DNA of 36,419 bases, taken from assembly GCA_002344895.1 (NCBI GenBank), contig DDUR01000020.1, positions 2,070 through 38,488 of the forward strand, in the 5' to 3' direction. The position numbers and the translations under genes are program-made. The DNA comes from Ignavibacteria bacterium UBA2333 (GTDB taxonomy: Bacteria; Bacteroidota; Ignavibacteria; Kapaibacteriales; Kapaibacteriaceae). Shown here in pieces: positions 1 through 9,019 of this stretch. Below the pieces are notes generated by a model that saw only the letters and a program-made list of their open reading frames with translations, ran no database searches and was not told the origin of the DNA. The first letter of the stretch is position 1; every line of letters begins with the position of its first letter.

Positions 1-66
1 TTCTCCCGGAGAATTGATTCGTTGAGCATTCTAAGTCAAGACATCAAACAACGCTAATCACCCAAC

Positions 67-99
67 AAAAAAAGCCCGCCGATCCGAAGATCGGCGGGC
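67..99 (-). terminator. Rho-independent terminator of the T9SS-secreted protein gene
   Basis: A perfect 11-bp stem (74-84 paired with 89-99) closes on a 4-nt loop that reads TTCG on the minus strand, with a C-G closing pair, i.e. an exceptionally stable tetraloop. On the minus strand it is followed by seven T residues (67-73). It lies about 24 nt beyond the stop codon of the minus-strand gene ending at 123, so it is the natural transcription end of that gene. Positions 1-60 show nothing else recognisable. Confidence 0.93.
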
Positions 100-122
100 C
101 TTGTTGGCAGAGCCAAGATTGT

Positions 123-3100
123 TTAGCGGATGACGATGACTTGCTGAGTACCGACGAAGCGGCCAGCTTGGATCGTCACATTGTAGACACCAGCATTCAG
201 ACCAAGTGCAGATGCTGAGAAGTCTACAGGATATGTACCTGCCTCACGCTGCTCGTCGGCAAGTGTTGCAAGTACACGGCCCGTCATGTCTGTCAGTGTC
301 ATGCGTACACGTACCGATGATGGTACTGTGTAGGTCACACGTACGGCGTCATTCGTCGGGTTCGGCCATGCCGTTCCGAGAACAAAACCACCTGCAACAA
401 CATCTCCTGTAACACCTGTCGTGACGCCTACCGTTGCAACTGCTGACGTATCCTGACCGCAGGCATTCGTCACAACGCACCAGTATGAACCGGCATCTTG
501 TACCGTCGACGTTGTCACCGTGTACTCATCGTCCGTTGCTCCGGCAATCGCCGTGTCGTTACGATACCACTGATATGTTACCAGGCCTGAACCCGTTGCG
601 GAGATCGACAGCGTAAATGAAGCTGGTTCGGCGATGGACACATCCGTTGGATCCGTCGTTACCGTCGGTGGCTCATCAACTGTCAGCGTAGCAACTTCAC
701 TTGTTTCCGTTGCGCATCCATTGCTGACCGTTACCGTATACGCGCCTGCATCAGCGGCTGTTGCCGATGCGATCGTCAGCGTATTTGTTGTTTGGCCTGG
801 AATTGCTGTTGTGCCCTTCATCCAGACATACGACAGATTGTCGCCTGTGGCGGCTACCGTCATCGTGACAGCTTCACCAACGCAGACTGTGTCGCTTGAT
901 GGTTGTGCTGTCAGCGCTGGTGCAACACTGACCGTTACGTCAGTTACGGACGAGTTGATGCTGATGCCGGCTGCGACGTAGGTTACTTCTACCCAGTACT
1001 CGCCTGCATCGGCGGCTGTTGCTCCTGTGACCGTCAGAACCTTTGCATTCGATCCCGTTGTGCGTGTATCATCGCTCAGACGTGCTCCGTCCTTGTACCA
1101 CTGATACTCAACTGGCGAAGAGCTTGAAGCCGATGGATACGTTGCAACTTCAAACTGAATGTCACCACCAACACACGTTGTTGGCGTATTCAGCGATGCC
1201 ACGATAGCTGGGATGAACAAACGTGCTGGACGTGATTCTACCGTTCCGCAATAGCCCGTCACAACACACACGTACGTGTCCATTGTATCCGATGCTGCTA
1301 CGTCACGAATCGTCAGAACGTTTGATGTTGAACCTGTAATACGACCGTTGTCGACGATGTTCGTCAGTACATATGATACTGAGTTTGCATCCCAACGACG
1401 CTTCTTCCACTGGAAGCCTGCAACAAAGTCCGATGGTGAACCGACGGCTTCTGCCTGTACTTCAAGATTCACCGTCTGGCCAAGGCCTACTGGTTGTGAA
1501 GCTGGCTGTACTGTGATTTCTGTGTTGCGTACTACGATCAGCGTTGCTTCATCAGATACAAGTTCCGTTTCCGTTGTACCATCCGAGGCAAGTACCTTAC
1601 AGGTGTACACACCCGATGCATTGTATCCAACGTTGCTGATGCTCAGAATAGCATTTGTCTGGCCGATCAGATCGTTGCCATCCTTCTGCCACTGATATGT
1701 TACCGTCGCGCCTGGTGTCACGTCAGCAATCGTCACAAATGTGAACGATTCGCCAAGACATGCATACCGCGACTCAGGCTGCTGAACGATGCGGATCGTT
1801 GGACGTACTTCGTCAGCACCCATGTATGGCTTCACACGCAGCTCACCATCGATGTCCGTCGGGACCATGTTGAGTGTTTGTGTTGTACCCCACAGTGGCT
1901 GCTGAATGTTAAGGAGGTGAAGGTCAGATCCACCAACAAACGTAACAGCTACTGAAGCAGAGTTTTGATCACGAAGTGAGGAGGCGCGCCACGTTGTCAG
2001 TGGATTGCCAACCGTGTTACGAGGAACATTCACGCCATCCCAGTTCACAACATTCACACCCGTCGTCATGAGGTTGTTGAAGTCGGAAACTGCAAGTGGA
2101 TTCGACGTTGTAGCATTGATCGATCCTGAACCAAAGTCATTAATGCGAATGGCATAACCACCATTAGCACCCGTGCCAAAGTTGTGCAGGATGTTGTTGA
2201 TCAGTCGAACACGCGATGGTGTGTTATTCACCTGTGTATAGGCCATTAACGCAGCGCTATTTGCGCCCGTTGTGCCTGTTACATTTACCGTGTTGTGGTA
2301 CAGATTAACGTTTCCGTTCGAAGCATCAGCCACGATACCGTAAACATTACCCGATGAAGAACCAACGGCAACCATGTTATTCGTTAACGTAGCCGTGCCG
2401 GAGGTTGAATAGACGTAGATGCCTTCAACCGTACCCGACGTCTGGAGGCCAGATACCTGGTTTCCTTCAACGGTGAGGTTTTCACCTTGAATGTATCCAC
2501 CACGGAAGTACGTCACGGATGGCGAGCTCGAAATCACGTTTCCAGCGACGACACCGTTGCCGTACCACTGAATACCTTGTGAGCAGTCCGTGATCGTATT
2601 GTTGCTGACCGAGTTGTTCGGCAAGCCCCAAGCGTAGAGATATGGGCCGTACGCATAGTTAACAAACGAGTTGTTATCGATGACGTTGCTACCTGTCTCA
2701 TACGAGAACACAGTAACTGCCCAGTCTGTGTTGTTGTAGCTCTGATTCAGATCAGCAAGACCTTCGAACGTGTTGTTCGTAATCTGAATGCCAGATACGT
2801 TGTTACCTGAGTAGTTGTAGTCCTGCTCAGCATAAATGAACGAACCGTACGGTGTTGCTGCAGGTTGTTCGAACATCAGACCGTTAATCGTGATGTTACG
2901 AGCACCTTCCATGATGAAGTGCGAGTACGAAGCTTCGAACGGACCGTAGTTCCACGACGTGTAGTTCGTACGAGCGTGTGTCAGAACCGGCATGTTGTTC
3001 GGTGCTGACTGGAACGTGATGCGAGCACCCGTTCCATTATCATCAATACGCGGAAGAATGACTTGCTCGTCATACGTTCCGTCATAGATGTTAAATGTCG

Positions 3101-4274
3101 TGTTTCCAGATACACCAGAAACAACGATGTGGCGAACAGCCGTGAAGATCGTGTTGAAGATTCCTGGGTTGCCACTGGCTTGCGAAATGTTGAGAGTACC
3201 TGCAACGCGTGGAGCAAGGAACCCTTCATACGAGTCGTTTCCAGGAACAACGTCTGTTCCACCGTTCGGAGCTGCCGTCCATACGCGAATGCGGTTAAAC
3301 GATGCCGGACCGAAGGTGTGGAATCCAACCGTGATAGTAGCTTCTGCACCCGGAGCAAGTGCTGGCTGCGGATAGTACTTCACAGGCGTCTTCGCTGTAC
3401 CGTTAATGGTCCAGTTCAGCGTTACCGAATCAAGGTTGTTTGTACCAAAGTTCTTGACACGAACCTTGATTTCTTGACTCGTATTTGCATTGAAGTACGA
3501 GCCAACATTTTCAACGTTAATGATCGCAGCATCGTTGTTGGAACCTGGTGCAACACGACGGATCAGCGAATACGTCTGTCCAGTTGGTGCGGCCCAGTTT
3601 TCGATGGCGCGTGACGGTACAAATGAACGTGTGTAGTGCGGCTTGTCCCATCCGGCATTCATGTACGGATGCGACATGATGTTCACTGGATCTTCGCCGT
3701 TAAAGCGAACACCAACCTGAGCACCAACTGCAGCGGTAACCGTCATGTTTCCATAGACGATATCGATACGATTGGATCCTTCTGAAAGACGGATCTGGAA
3801 ATTGTACACGTCGTTTGAGGAGCCCTGCGACGTACGTGTAACGTTTCTCCACTGGGCTACAAAGGTGCGGTTCGGAGAATTGCCCAGCACTTGTGTGCGA
3901 AGCTCACCCGTTGGCGTACCCGTGATGTAGTTACCCCATGCAGATACTGCACCATTCAAACCGTACCAAGACACGGCGTTAAATGGGTCAGTTGTGTATC
4001 CGGTACCACCACCAAAGGTGAGGTATCCGAAGCCGTTCACGTTGACGGACGTATAGTTAACGCCGCCAAAGTTGAACGTAAAACCAATCGGTGCAGATGC
4101 ATCGAATCCTTCGATGCCCGTTCCCGTGGCGTGAACCGTACCTCCGGAGATTTCCGAATAGGTGCCGGCTGTCGCCGAATACGTGTAATTCATTGCCTGT
4201 GCCTGGGCCGAGGTGTAGCCCCCGAGCAACAGAGCAACAGCCAACATCACACACGCCGTAGCGTTGCGAAGCAT
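123..4274 (-). CDS. T9SS-secreted multidomain protein: beta-helix plus Ig-like repeats
   Basis: About 1383 aa. I chose the ATG at 4274 because GGAGG lies just upstream and the protein then begins with a clean signal peptide ending in SAQAQA; an in-frame extension to 4505 would bury this signal. Domains in order, approximate residues: lectin/nidogen-like beta region 30-240, CARDB-like domain 250-345, right-handed parallel beta-helix 390-715 (many NN-containing turns such as ITNNTF and VIDNNSF), about five Ig-like modules 825-1290 (YQWxKDG...ADAGxYxCxV signature), and a type A T9SS sorting domain over the last 84 residues (WPNP...GRVLATL...GVYNVTI). Inferred role: a large surface or extracellular protein exported by the Sec and type IX pathways, with the C-terminal signal cleaved. 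Ligand unknown. No T9SS machinery gene is in this window. A hairpin terminator follows. Confidence 0.9.
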   Translation of the reverse strand: MLRNATACVMLAVALLLGGYTSAQAQAMNYTYSATAGTYSEISGGTVHATGTGIEGFDASAPIGFTFNFGGVNYTSVNVNGFGYLTFGGGTGYTTDPFNAVSWYGLNGAVSAWGNYITGTPTGELRTQVLGNSPNRTFVAQWRNVTRTSQGSSNDVYNFQIRLSEGSNRIDIVYGNMTVTAAVGAQVGVRFNGEDPVNIMSHPYMNAGWDKPHYTRSFVPSRAIENWAAPTGQTYSLIRRVAPGSNNDAAIINVENVGSYFNANTSQEIKVRVKNFGTNNLDSVTLNWTINGTAKTPVKYYPQPALAPGAEATITVGFHTFGPASFNRIRVWTAAPNGGTDVVPGNDSYEGFLAPRVAGTLNISQASGNPGIFNTIFTAVRHIVVSGVSGNTTFNIYDGTYDEQVILPRIDDNGTGARITFQSAPNNMPVLTHARTNYTSWNYGPFEASYSHFIMEGARNITINGLMFEQPAATPYGSFIYAEQDYNYSGNNVSGIQITNNTFEGLADLNQSYNNTDWAVTVFSYETGSNVIDNNSFVNYAYGPYLYAWGLPNNSVSNNTITDCSQGIQWYGNGVVAGNVISSSPSVTYFRGGYIQGENLTVEGNQVSGLQTSGTVEGIYVYSTSGTATLTNNMVAVGSSSGNVYGIVADASNGNVNLYHNTVNVTGTTGANSAALMAYTQVNNTPSRVRLINNILHNFGTGANGGYAIRINDFGSGSINATTSNPLAVSDFNNLMTTGVNVVNWDGVNVPRNTVGNPLTTWRASSLRDQNSASVAVTFVGGSDLHLLNIQQPLWGTTQTLNMVPTDIDGELRVKPYMGADEVRPTIRIVQQPESRYACLGESFTFVTIADVTPGATVTYQWQKDGNDLIGQTNAILSISNVGYNASGVYTCKVLASDGTTETELVSDEATLIVVRNTEITVQPASQPVGLGQTVNLEVQAEAVGSPSDFVAGFQWKKRRWDANSVSYVLTNIVDNGRITGSTSNVLTIRDVAASDTMDTYVCVVTGYCGTVESRPARLFIPAIVASLNTPTTCVGGDIQFEVATYPSASSSSPVEYQWYKDGARLSDDTRTTGSNAKVLTVTGATAADAGEYWVEVTYVAAGISINSSVTDVTVSVAPALTAQPSSDTVCVGEAVTMTVAATGDNLSYVWMKGTTAIPGQTTNTLTIASATAADAGAYTVTVSNGCATETSEVATLTVDEPPTVTTDPTDVSIAEPASFTLSISATGSGLVTYQWYRNDTAIAGATDDEYTVTTSTVQDAGSYWCVVTNACGQDTSAVATVGVTTGVTGDVVAGGFVLGTAWPNPTNDAVRVTYTVPSSVRVRMTLTDMTGRVLATLADEQREAGTYPVDFSASALGLNAGVYNVTIQAGRFVGTQQVIVIR

Positions 4275-4375
4275 AGCTCCTCCACTTGTGTTACGATGAT
4301 GTTTTCGTTTCGTCATTTGCATGAGTTTTGGGAACGGACAATCCAATAACATGACGTCATTGCGCCCGAATTGAG

Positions 4376-4383
4376 CAAATATA
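4376..4383 (-). promoter_or_regulatory. Candidate -7 promoter box (TATATTTG) for the T9SS protein gene
   Basis: The minus strand reads TATATTTG, an exact match to the Bacteroidota -7 consensus TAnnTTTG, about 100 nt upstream of the chosen ATG at 4274. This would give a leader of roughly 90 nt, unlike several other genes here where the box abuts the start codon. No convincing -33 TTTG is visible. Confidence 0.5.
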
Positions 4384-4387
4384 CGGG

Positions 4388-4408
4388 GTGATCGTTCATC
4401 ACGATCAC
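4388..4408. promoter_or_regulatory. Perfect inverted repeat overlapping the promoter upstream region (candidate operator)
   Basis: Arms GTGATCGT (4388-4395) and ACGATCAC (4401-4408) are perfect 8-bp inverted repeats separated by 5 nt (TCATC). The element sits directly upstream of the TATATTTG box at 4376-4383, covering the expected -12 to -35 zone. No T-run follows on either strand, so a regulator-binding site fits better than a terminator. The cognate regulator is not identified. Confidence 0.45.
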
Positions 4409-4444
4409 TCGATTGCTCCCGCAGGTCCAAATTGACATCCAATG

Positions 4445-4473
4445 TTATCCACCCTGTGGAAAAATATCCACAG
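4445..4473. promoter_or_regulatory. Cluster of three near-consensus DnaA-box-like 9-mers
   Basis: Within 29 nt there are TTATCCACC (4445-4453, plus), the reverse-strand site TGTGGAAAA (4455-4463) and ATATCCACA (4464-4472, plus). Each matches the DnaA box TTATCCACA at 8 of 9 positions. The last two also form a perfect 7-bp inverted repeat CTGTGGA / TCCACAG (4454-4460 with 4467-4473). The rest of the gap between the two minus-strand genes (4275-4555) holds the promoter elements and AT-rich sequence but no gene I can support. This may be a DnaA-binding/titration site or only a hairpin in the 3' region of the aminopeptidase transcript. Confidence 0.35.
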
Positions 4474-4555
4474 ATTGAAGCAAAGGATTTCAGCCGAGAC
4501 CACACCGCAGAAATCGTACCACTTTTTCGATTTCAGCGAAAATGGCCGTTCTTTT

Positions 4556-6982
4556 TTACTTGATCCATGGATGCAGTGCTTCCCGACGCCATCCATCGAC
4601 CGTCGGTTCCATCGATTGAGCGACGGTTCGAATGACCGCTGCCCACTGCGTTTGACCCTTCCAGGATTCAAGTTGACTTGTTGCCACGGCGGCAAGGCGG
4701 TTATTCGTACTCATTACGGCGGAAAGCAGGTGCGCTACAGTTACGTCGTTACAGAGTCCGAGACGTTTCCAGGCAGCAAACGCCTCTTGACGTGTTCGAA
4801 ATTCCCATCCCGGACTGCCAAGATCAACGAGCTCCCGAAGCGCTGCAGTGTCAGTCGTAGAATGGATCAGTGATTCAAGAACGGCAATTCGAACGCGCTC
4901 AAACTGTCCCCTGAGCGTACCAACGGCCGTCAGATAGGTCATCCGTTGTTCAGGAAATGAGGCCACGAGTTTTGTGAGTGTTGTTGCAACAGTGATATAC
5001 GATGAGTCACGAAGGAGTTTTTCGACGTCCACACGAAGTGTGGACGGAATCGACGACATTGCTGACACAGCCGCTTGCCGTACTTCCGACGAGGGATCGT
5101 TAATAGCCTGTCGAAGGATAGGTTCAGCCTGGGCACCACCCTTTGATGCTGCCACGGCAGCGATCTCGGCTCGTAGTGATGCGTACGTTTCCTTTGTCAT
5201 CGCAGTAGCGAGGGCCGCCCACAACGACGCGGGAATACTATCGGCAACGAGGGCCTGCAGGGCATCTGATCTGTCTACAGCAAACGGGGCGTGTTGAAAC
5301 TGGGCGAGTAACTCGGCATATGGTCGGCGAAACGATAGGCGTTTTAAGATGTAGGATCCGGGGTCGAACAATACAAACTCAACCTGTTTCCGACGTGGAT
5401 TTGGTATCGACACGGTTGTTCGTTGTTCATGGATCCGGACTCTGACCGAGTCCTTCGTTCGATCCGTATAATGAACTTCAATAGCCACGTCAACATCGAA
5501 GAGTCCCGTCAGGTCGTCGGTTTCGTGACGTTGTTCGACACTAACATCCGTATTCAACGATCTTAGTCGCTCCGATTCGGACCACGAGATTTCGTAGAGT
5601 GGCTCGCCACCCTTGTACAACCATTGTTCAAAGAACTTCCATGGTGTGAGACCGAGTACATCCTGGAAGGCAAGGTAGAGGTCGTTTGTCTCGACGTTCG
5701 CGTACGCATGTTTTTTCAGATAGTGCGTGATGACATTTCGCACTTGTTCTTCGCCATACGTCCATCGCATCATATCAATAACACAGGCACCTTTCGGATA
5801 GAGCCTCGCACTTCCACTTGACGGGTGGACGATGGGAAGCCGATCTTTCTCACCTGCTGCCAAGGCCGAACGTTGCATACCTCTCCGGCTCCAATGCCAT
5901 GCATCCACTCCCTGCGTCAGTTTCGTAAACAGGTGAGGATAAAACGTTGCAAAGCTTTCTTGGAGCCAAACATGTTTTGACGAACGTGCCGTGATCAGAT
6001 CACCGAACCACTGATGGGTAAGCTCGTGAACGTTTACGCCGAGGTAGTTTCGATCAAGCGCGGCGCGAGGATCAGTGAAGTAAAAATCTCCGAAAACTGT
6101 TGCCGTTGTGTTCTCCATTGCGCCGAAGATGTAGTCGGCCACAGGAATCTGGCTGTACTTTTCCCAAGGATACGGGACGTCGAGTTCACGTTCGAGAAAG
6201 TCAACAGCTTCAGTACTAAGGCGATATGTGGGTGTCACACACTCCTGACATTCAGGATAGTAGTAGAGGTCATTCACAATCCCCGACGTCGACCTACGAC
6301 GTTCGATGGCATACTTCCCGATCGCAAGCATCAGAAGATATGAGGCATGCGGTCGCGTCATGGAGTAATGCCAGGTAAACGTGCCATCGTTATTGTTTCG
6401 CTTCTCGTGGAGTGTCCCGTTTGAGAGCACGGCGTATGAAGAGTCGAACGTAATAATGGTCTCCGTGATCATCTTATCGTTCATCTCATCATACATCGGA
6501 ATCCAGTGGCGATGGTCAATAGCCTGCCCCTGTGTCCAAATCTGGCGGCGCATTCTGCCGGAGGCATCATTCCAGCCAACAAAGTGTAATCCCTTTCGAG
6601 GTGCGGCTTCGTACGTAACGACGACGGAATCTGACGTATTCGATCGTATAGCGGGTTCGCAGTACACAACGAGAGTTGTATCTGTTGATCGCCAGCGCAC
6701 TGGCTTACCGCTAAGTGTTGCCTGAGACACTGTGATCCCCACGGCATCAAAGACAATCGAGTCGAGTCGGGGTCGAAGAACCCGAAACACATTCGTCGCT
6801 TTGCCCCTTACTAGCCCCTTTACCGGATCAAATTTTACGTCGATGGTAAGACGTGTCATGTCGACGCTATGTTCACGTGGTTCACTTGTCGGAACGTGAA
6901 CACGAGTATTTGTCGGAACAACCACCTGTGCTGAAGCGAGGGTAGTTGTAACGAAAAGAGCAAGCAGCAGAGTTGTCTTCAT
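4556..6982 (-). CDS. M1-family zinc aminopeptidase with C-terminal HEAT-like repeats
   Basis: 808 aa. The ATG at 6982 gives a typical signal peptide (MKTTLLLALF...ASA); a TTG three codons upstream is less likely. Catalytic signatures are complete: GAMEN exopeptidase motif at about 287-291, and HELTH at 319-323 followed 18 residues later by the third zinc ligand in the NEXF-like LQESFATF (Glu342). The N-terminal beta domain (about 25-200) is typical of M1 enzymes. The last 250 residues are alanine-rich helical repeats resembling HEAT repeats (SSEVRQAAVSAM). Family role: removal of N-terminal residues from peptides, here probably periplasmic because of the signal peptide. It is divergent from the FluC gene, sharing a 51-bp gap. 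No terminator of quality is seen downstream. Confidence 0.93.
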   Translation of the reverse strand: MKTTLLLALFVTTTLASAQVVVPTNTRVHVPTSEPREHSVDMTRLTIDVKFDPVKGLVRGKATNVFRVLRPRLDSIVFDAVGITVSQATLSGKPVRWRSTDTTLVVYCEPAIRSNTSDSVVVTYEAAPRKGLHFVGWNDASGRMRRQIWTQGQAIDHRHWIPMYDEMNDKMITETIITFDSSYAVLSNGTLHEKRNNNDGTFTWHYSMTRPHASYLLMLAIGKYAIERRRSTSGIVNDLYYYPECQECVTPTYRLSTEAVDFLERELDVPYPWEKYSQIPVADYIFGAMENTTATVFGDFYFTDPRAALDRNYLGVNVHELTHQWFGDLITARSSKHVWLQESFATFYPHLFTKLTQGVDAWHWSRRGMQRSALAAGEKDRLPIVHPSSGSARLYPKGACVIDMMRWTYGEEQVRNVITHYLKKHAYANVETNDLYLAFQDVLGLTPWKFFEQWLYKGGEPLYEISWSESERLRSLNTDVSVEQRHETDDLTGLFDVDVAIEVHYTDRTKDSVRVRIHEQRTTVSIPNPRRKQVEFVLFDPGSYILKRLSFRRPYAELLAQFQHAPFAVDRSDALQALVADSIPASLWAALATAMTKETYASLRAEIAAVAASKGGAQAEPILRQAINDPSSEVRQAAVSAMSSIPSTLRVDVEKLLRDSSYITVATTLTKLVASFPEQRMTYLTAVGTLRGQFERVRIAVLESLIHSTTDTAALRELVDLGSPGWEFRTRQEAFAAWKRLGLCNDVTVAHLLSAVMSTNNRLAAVATSQLESWKGQTQWAAVIRTVAQSMEPTVDGWRREALHPWIK

Positions 6983-6988
6983 ATCCGG

Positions 6989-6996
6989 CAAAGATA
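6989..6996 (-). promoter_or_regulatory. Start-proximal -7 box (TATCTTTG) of the aminopeptidase gene
   Basis: The minus strand reads TATCTTTG, then 6 nt, then the ATG at 6982. This exactly matches TAnnTTTG. With normal Bacteroidota spacing, transcription would begin at or within a few nt of the start codon, giving a leaderless mRNA. No Shine-Dalgarno sequence is present. A -33 element is not evident. Confidence 0.5.
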
Positions 6997-7021
6997 ATTC
7001 GCACTCCGAGCGCTGATGTGC

Positions 7022-7029
7022 TATGTTCG
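7022..7029 (+). promoter_or_regulatory. Start-proximal -7 box (TATGTTCG) of the fluoride channel gene
   Basis: TATGTTCG ends 4 nt before the ATG at 7034, a TAnnTTTG variant with C for T. A TTCG at 6998-7001, 20 nt upstream, could serve as a -33-like element. There is no ribosome-binding site. The box supports the ATG at 7034 rather than an in-frame ATG at 7016. Confidence 0.4.
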
Positions 7030-7033
7030 CCAG

Positions 7034-7414
7034 ATGAGAGCGTTTGACCTTGTTGTTGTTATGATTGGTGGAGGTCTCGGCAGTGCCCTGAGATATGGCG
7101 TTTCGTTGATTCTCACGAGCCCCAATGCCGGAACATTCCCTGTGAGCACGCTGTTGGTGAACATCGTAGGAAGCGGAGTATTAGGACTCGTTCTCGGTCT
7201 TTCGTCAAAACTCTCATCTTCGTCGATACTGCTGGTAGGTACCGGACTTTGTGGTGGATTCACAACTTTCAGTACGTTTTCTGGTGAAACACTCACGCTT
7301 CTCAGCGAAGGACGATACGGTACAGCTCTCGCCTACATTGGTGTATCGGTCGTTGGTGGTCTCACCTGTGCAGCGTTGACATATGGACTTGCCCGCCGTT
7401 TTGCCGCAGCCTAA
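7034..7414 (+). CDS. crcB: Fluoride ion channel FluC/CrcB
   Basis: 126 aa, the usual length. Family signatures are all present: GGGLGSALRYG near the N terminus, the STLLVNIVGSG stretch of the second helix, and GLCGGFTTFSTFSGE in the third, which carries the fluoride-lining Phe/Thr residues. Four hydrophobic helices are predicted. FluC works as an antiparallel dimer that exports F- passively, protecting cytoplasmic enzymes. The start at 7034 is chosen over 7016 because a promoter-like box lies between them. It is divergent from the aminopeptidase, and the MscS gene follows after 83 nt. No fluoride riboswitch can be fitted in the short upstream gap. Confidence 0.93.
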   Translation: MRAFDLVVVMIGGGLGSALRYGVSLILTSPNAGTFPVSTLLVNIVGSGVLGLVLGLSSKLSSSSILLVGTGLCGGFTTFSTFSGETLTLLSEGRYGTALAYIGVSVVGGLTCAALTYGLARRFAAA

Positions 7415-7497
7415 CGGCTGTTGTATTGAAGGACTTCATTTCCCGCACGGAATCTCACGATCACTTTTATTCACCGTCGACGTTTCGGGAGGAGAAT

Positions 7498-8304
7498 ATG
7501 GATACATCTGCAATGGTCAAAATGCTTCAGGATGAGGCGGTCCATTACGGACTGCTCATCGTTGGTGCTTTACTGATATGGATTGTTGGACGATGGATTA
7601 TTGGACTCGTCATTCGTATCGTTCGTCGTGCCTTGACGGCTCGTCATGTGGATCCTACGTTGCAGAACTATCTCGCGTCGATAATCTCGGTAACGCTGAA
7701 CATTATCCTCGTCATCGCCATCCTTGGTCAGTTTGGAGTTCAGACAACGTCGCTCGCAGCGTTGATTGCTGCAATGGGATTGGCGATTGGAACGGCTTGG
7801 GGTGGTTTGCTTGCAAACTTTGCCGCCGGGGCTTTTATGCTCATCCTCCGCCCGTTCAAGGTTGGTGATGTGATTGCCGCTGGTGGCACACTCGGAACCG
7901 TTGAAGAAATTGGCCTGTTTGCCACCACGATTGTTACTCCGGATGGTGTTGTGACCTACGTTGGGAACAACAAGATCTTTGGGGACAACATTCAGAACCT
8001 CTCTGCATCGCAGATTCGTCGTGTTGACCGAACGATGCAGGTGTCTCATGAAGCTAACGTCGATGACGTCATCAGCCGTTTGACACAGGCCGTAGCTTCA
8101 ACACAAGGAGTTCTTCAAACACCTCCTCCCGAAATCTGGGTCATAGACTTTACGATGGCCGGACCCGTCATAGCGGTGCGTCCATACTGCACACCAGAGA
8201 ATTACTGGACTGTCTATGCAGCCATGAACGATGTTATACGGTCAGTAGGCAGCCAGGCTGGCTATCCTGCGCCGTACACGATTCACTCCGTCAACCAGCG
8301 ATAA
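7498..8304 (+). CDS. mscS: Small-conductance mechanosensitive channel (MscS family)
   Basis: 268 aa, close to E. coli MscS. The ATG at 7498 is preceded by GGGAGGAG, a strong ribosome-binding site; a TTG at 7426 would be unsupported. Three N-terminal membrane helices are followed by the pore-lining TM3 signature (AAMGLAIGTAWGGLLANFAAG) and the LRPFKVGDVI entry to the beta domain, then an alpha/beta C-terminal vestibule. It opens under membrane tension to release solutes during hypo-osmotic shock. msrA begins 12 nt after its stop, so the two are probably co-transcribed. Confidence 0.93.
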   Translation: MDTSAMVKMLQDEAVHYGLLIVGALLIWIVGRWIIGLVIRIVRRALTARHVDPTLQNYLASIISVTLNIILVIAILGQFGVQTTSLAALIAAMGLAIGTAWGGLLANFAAGAFMLILRPFKVGDVIAAGGTLGTVEEIGLFATTIVTPDGVVTYVGNNKIFGDNIQNLSASQIRRVDRTMQVSHEANVDDVISRLTQAVASTQGVLQTPPPEIWVIDFTMAGPVIAVRPYCTPENYWTVYAAMNDVIRSVGSQAGYPAPYTIHSVNQR

Positions 8305-8316
8305 CTACGCTTGTGT

Positions 8317-8982
8317 ATGAGCATACTCCGTCATCTCACATCAGCCATCTTCCTGGTTGTTCTGCCAACGCTCCTTTCGTGCTCGTCTCGGCAAGAGAAT
8401 GGCAATCCACCCCGTCCACAACAGAAAGGCACCTCACCCATGTCCGCTTCACTTGATACGGCCACCCTTGGTGGCGGATGTTTCTGGTGTATTGAAGCTG
8501 TATACCTGTTGCTTGATGGCGTTGTTGCCGTTGAGTCTGGATATGCCGGTGGTTCCGTCGAGAATCCAACGTACAAGCAGGTCTGCACAGGCACAACCGG
8601 ACACGCTGAAGTGTGCCGTGTGACGTTTGATCCGACGAAGGTTTCGTACGAAGACATTCTACACGTCTTTTTTTCTTCGCACGACCCAACAACGCTCAAC
8701 AGGCAGGGTAATGACGTAGGAACACAGTATCGGAGTGTGATCTTTACACATTCTGACGAGCAGGATACAGCTGCGCGTTTGTATATCGCCCAGCTAGAAG
8801 CTGCAAAGACGTGGGCCGACCCAATTGTGACGGAGATTGCACCTGCACCAACGTTCTACAAGGCCGAGGACTATCATCAGAACTACTTTGCACGAAATGG
8901 CGACCAACCATACTGCGCCTTTGTTGTACGTCCTAAAGTCGAGAAGTTTAAGAAGCAGTTCTCTGACAAGATGAAGCAGTGA
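8317..8982 (+). CDS. msrA: Peptide methionine-(S)-S-oxide reductase MsrA, lipoprotein form
   Basis: 221 aa from the ATG at 8317 (a TTG two codons earlier is less likely). The first 22 residues are a lipoprotein signal with lipobox LLSC (Cys22), so the enzyme is predicted to be membrane-anchored in the envelope. The catalytic motif GCFWC (nucleophile Cys55) and the flanking FWCIEAVY and GYAGGSVENPTY motifs are canonical, as is the GHAEVCRVTFDP strand. It reduces methionine-S-sulfoxide in oxidised proteins. Envelope location and the copper ATPase 37 nt downstream suggest a role in repairing metal- or hypochlorite-damaged envelope proteins (inference). There is no fused MsrB domain. Confidence 0.94.
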   Translation: MSILRHLTSAIFLVVLPTLLSCSSRQENGNPPRPQQKGTSPMSASLDTATLGGGCFWCIEAVYLLLDGVVAVESGYAGGSVENPTYKQVCTGTTGHAEVCRVTFDPTKVSYEDILHVFFSSHDPTTLNRQGNDVGTQYRSVIFTHSDEQDTAARLYIAQLEAAKTWADPIVTEIAPAPTFYKAEDYHQNYFARNGDQPYCAFVVRPKVEKFKKQFSDKMKQ

Positions 8983-9019
8983 ACGCGGAGTACGTGAATA
9001 CAGTGTCAGAGGATGCTGT

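Noticed and set aside
634..1695. Open frames on the plus strand within the T9SS protein gene (e.g. 634-981 and 1276-1695)
   Set aside because: They are low-complexity, Ser/Thr/Val-rich antisense frames of the Ig repeat coding region, with no ribosome-binding site or recognisable domain.
4275..4505. N-terminal extension of the T9SS protein to a start at 4505
   Set aside because: It would put about 77 residues before a clear signal peptide, and the ATG at 4274 has a good GGAGG ribosome-binding site.
4521..4555. Terminator for the aminopeptidase gene
   Set aside because: The TTTTCG/CGAAAA inverted repeat has an AT-rich 6-bp stem and no clean T-run after it on the minus strand.
6983..7033. Fluoride riboswitch before crcB
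   Set aside because: The gap is only 51 nt, shared with a divergent promoter, and the promoter box lies 4 nt before the start, leaving no leader for an aptamer.
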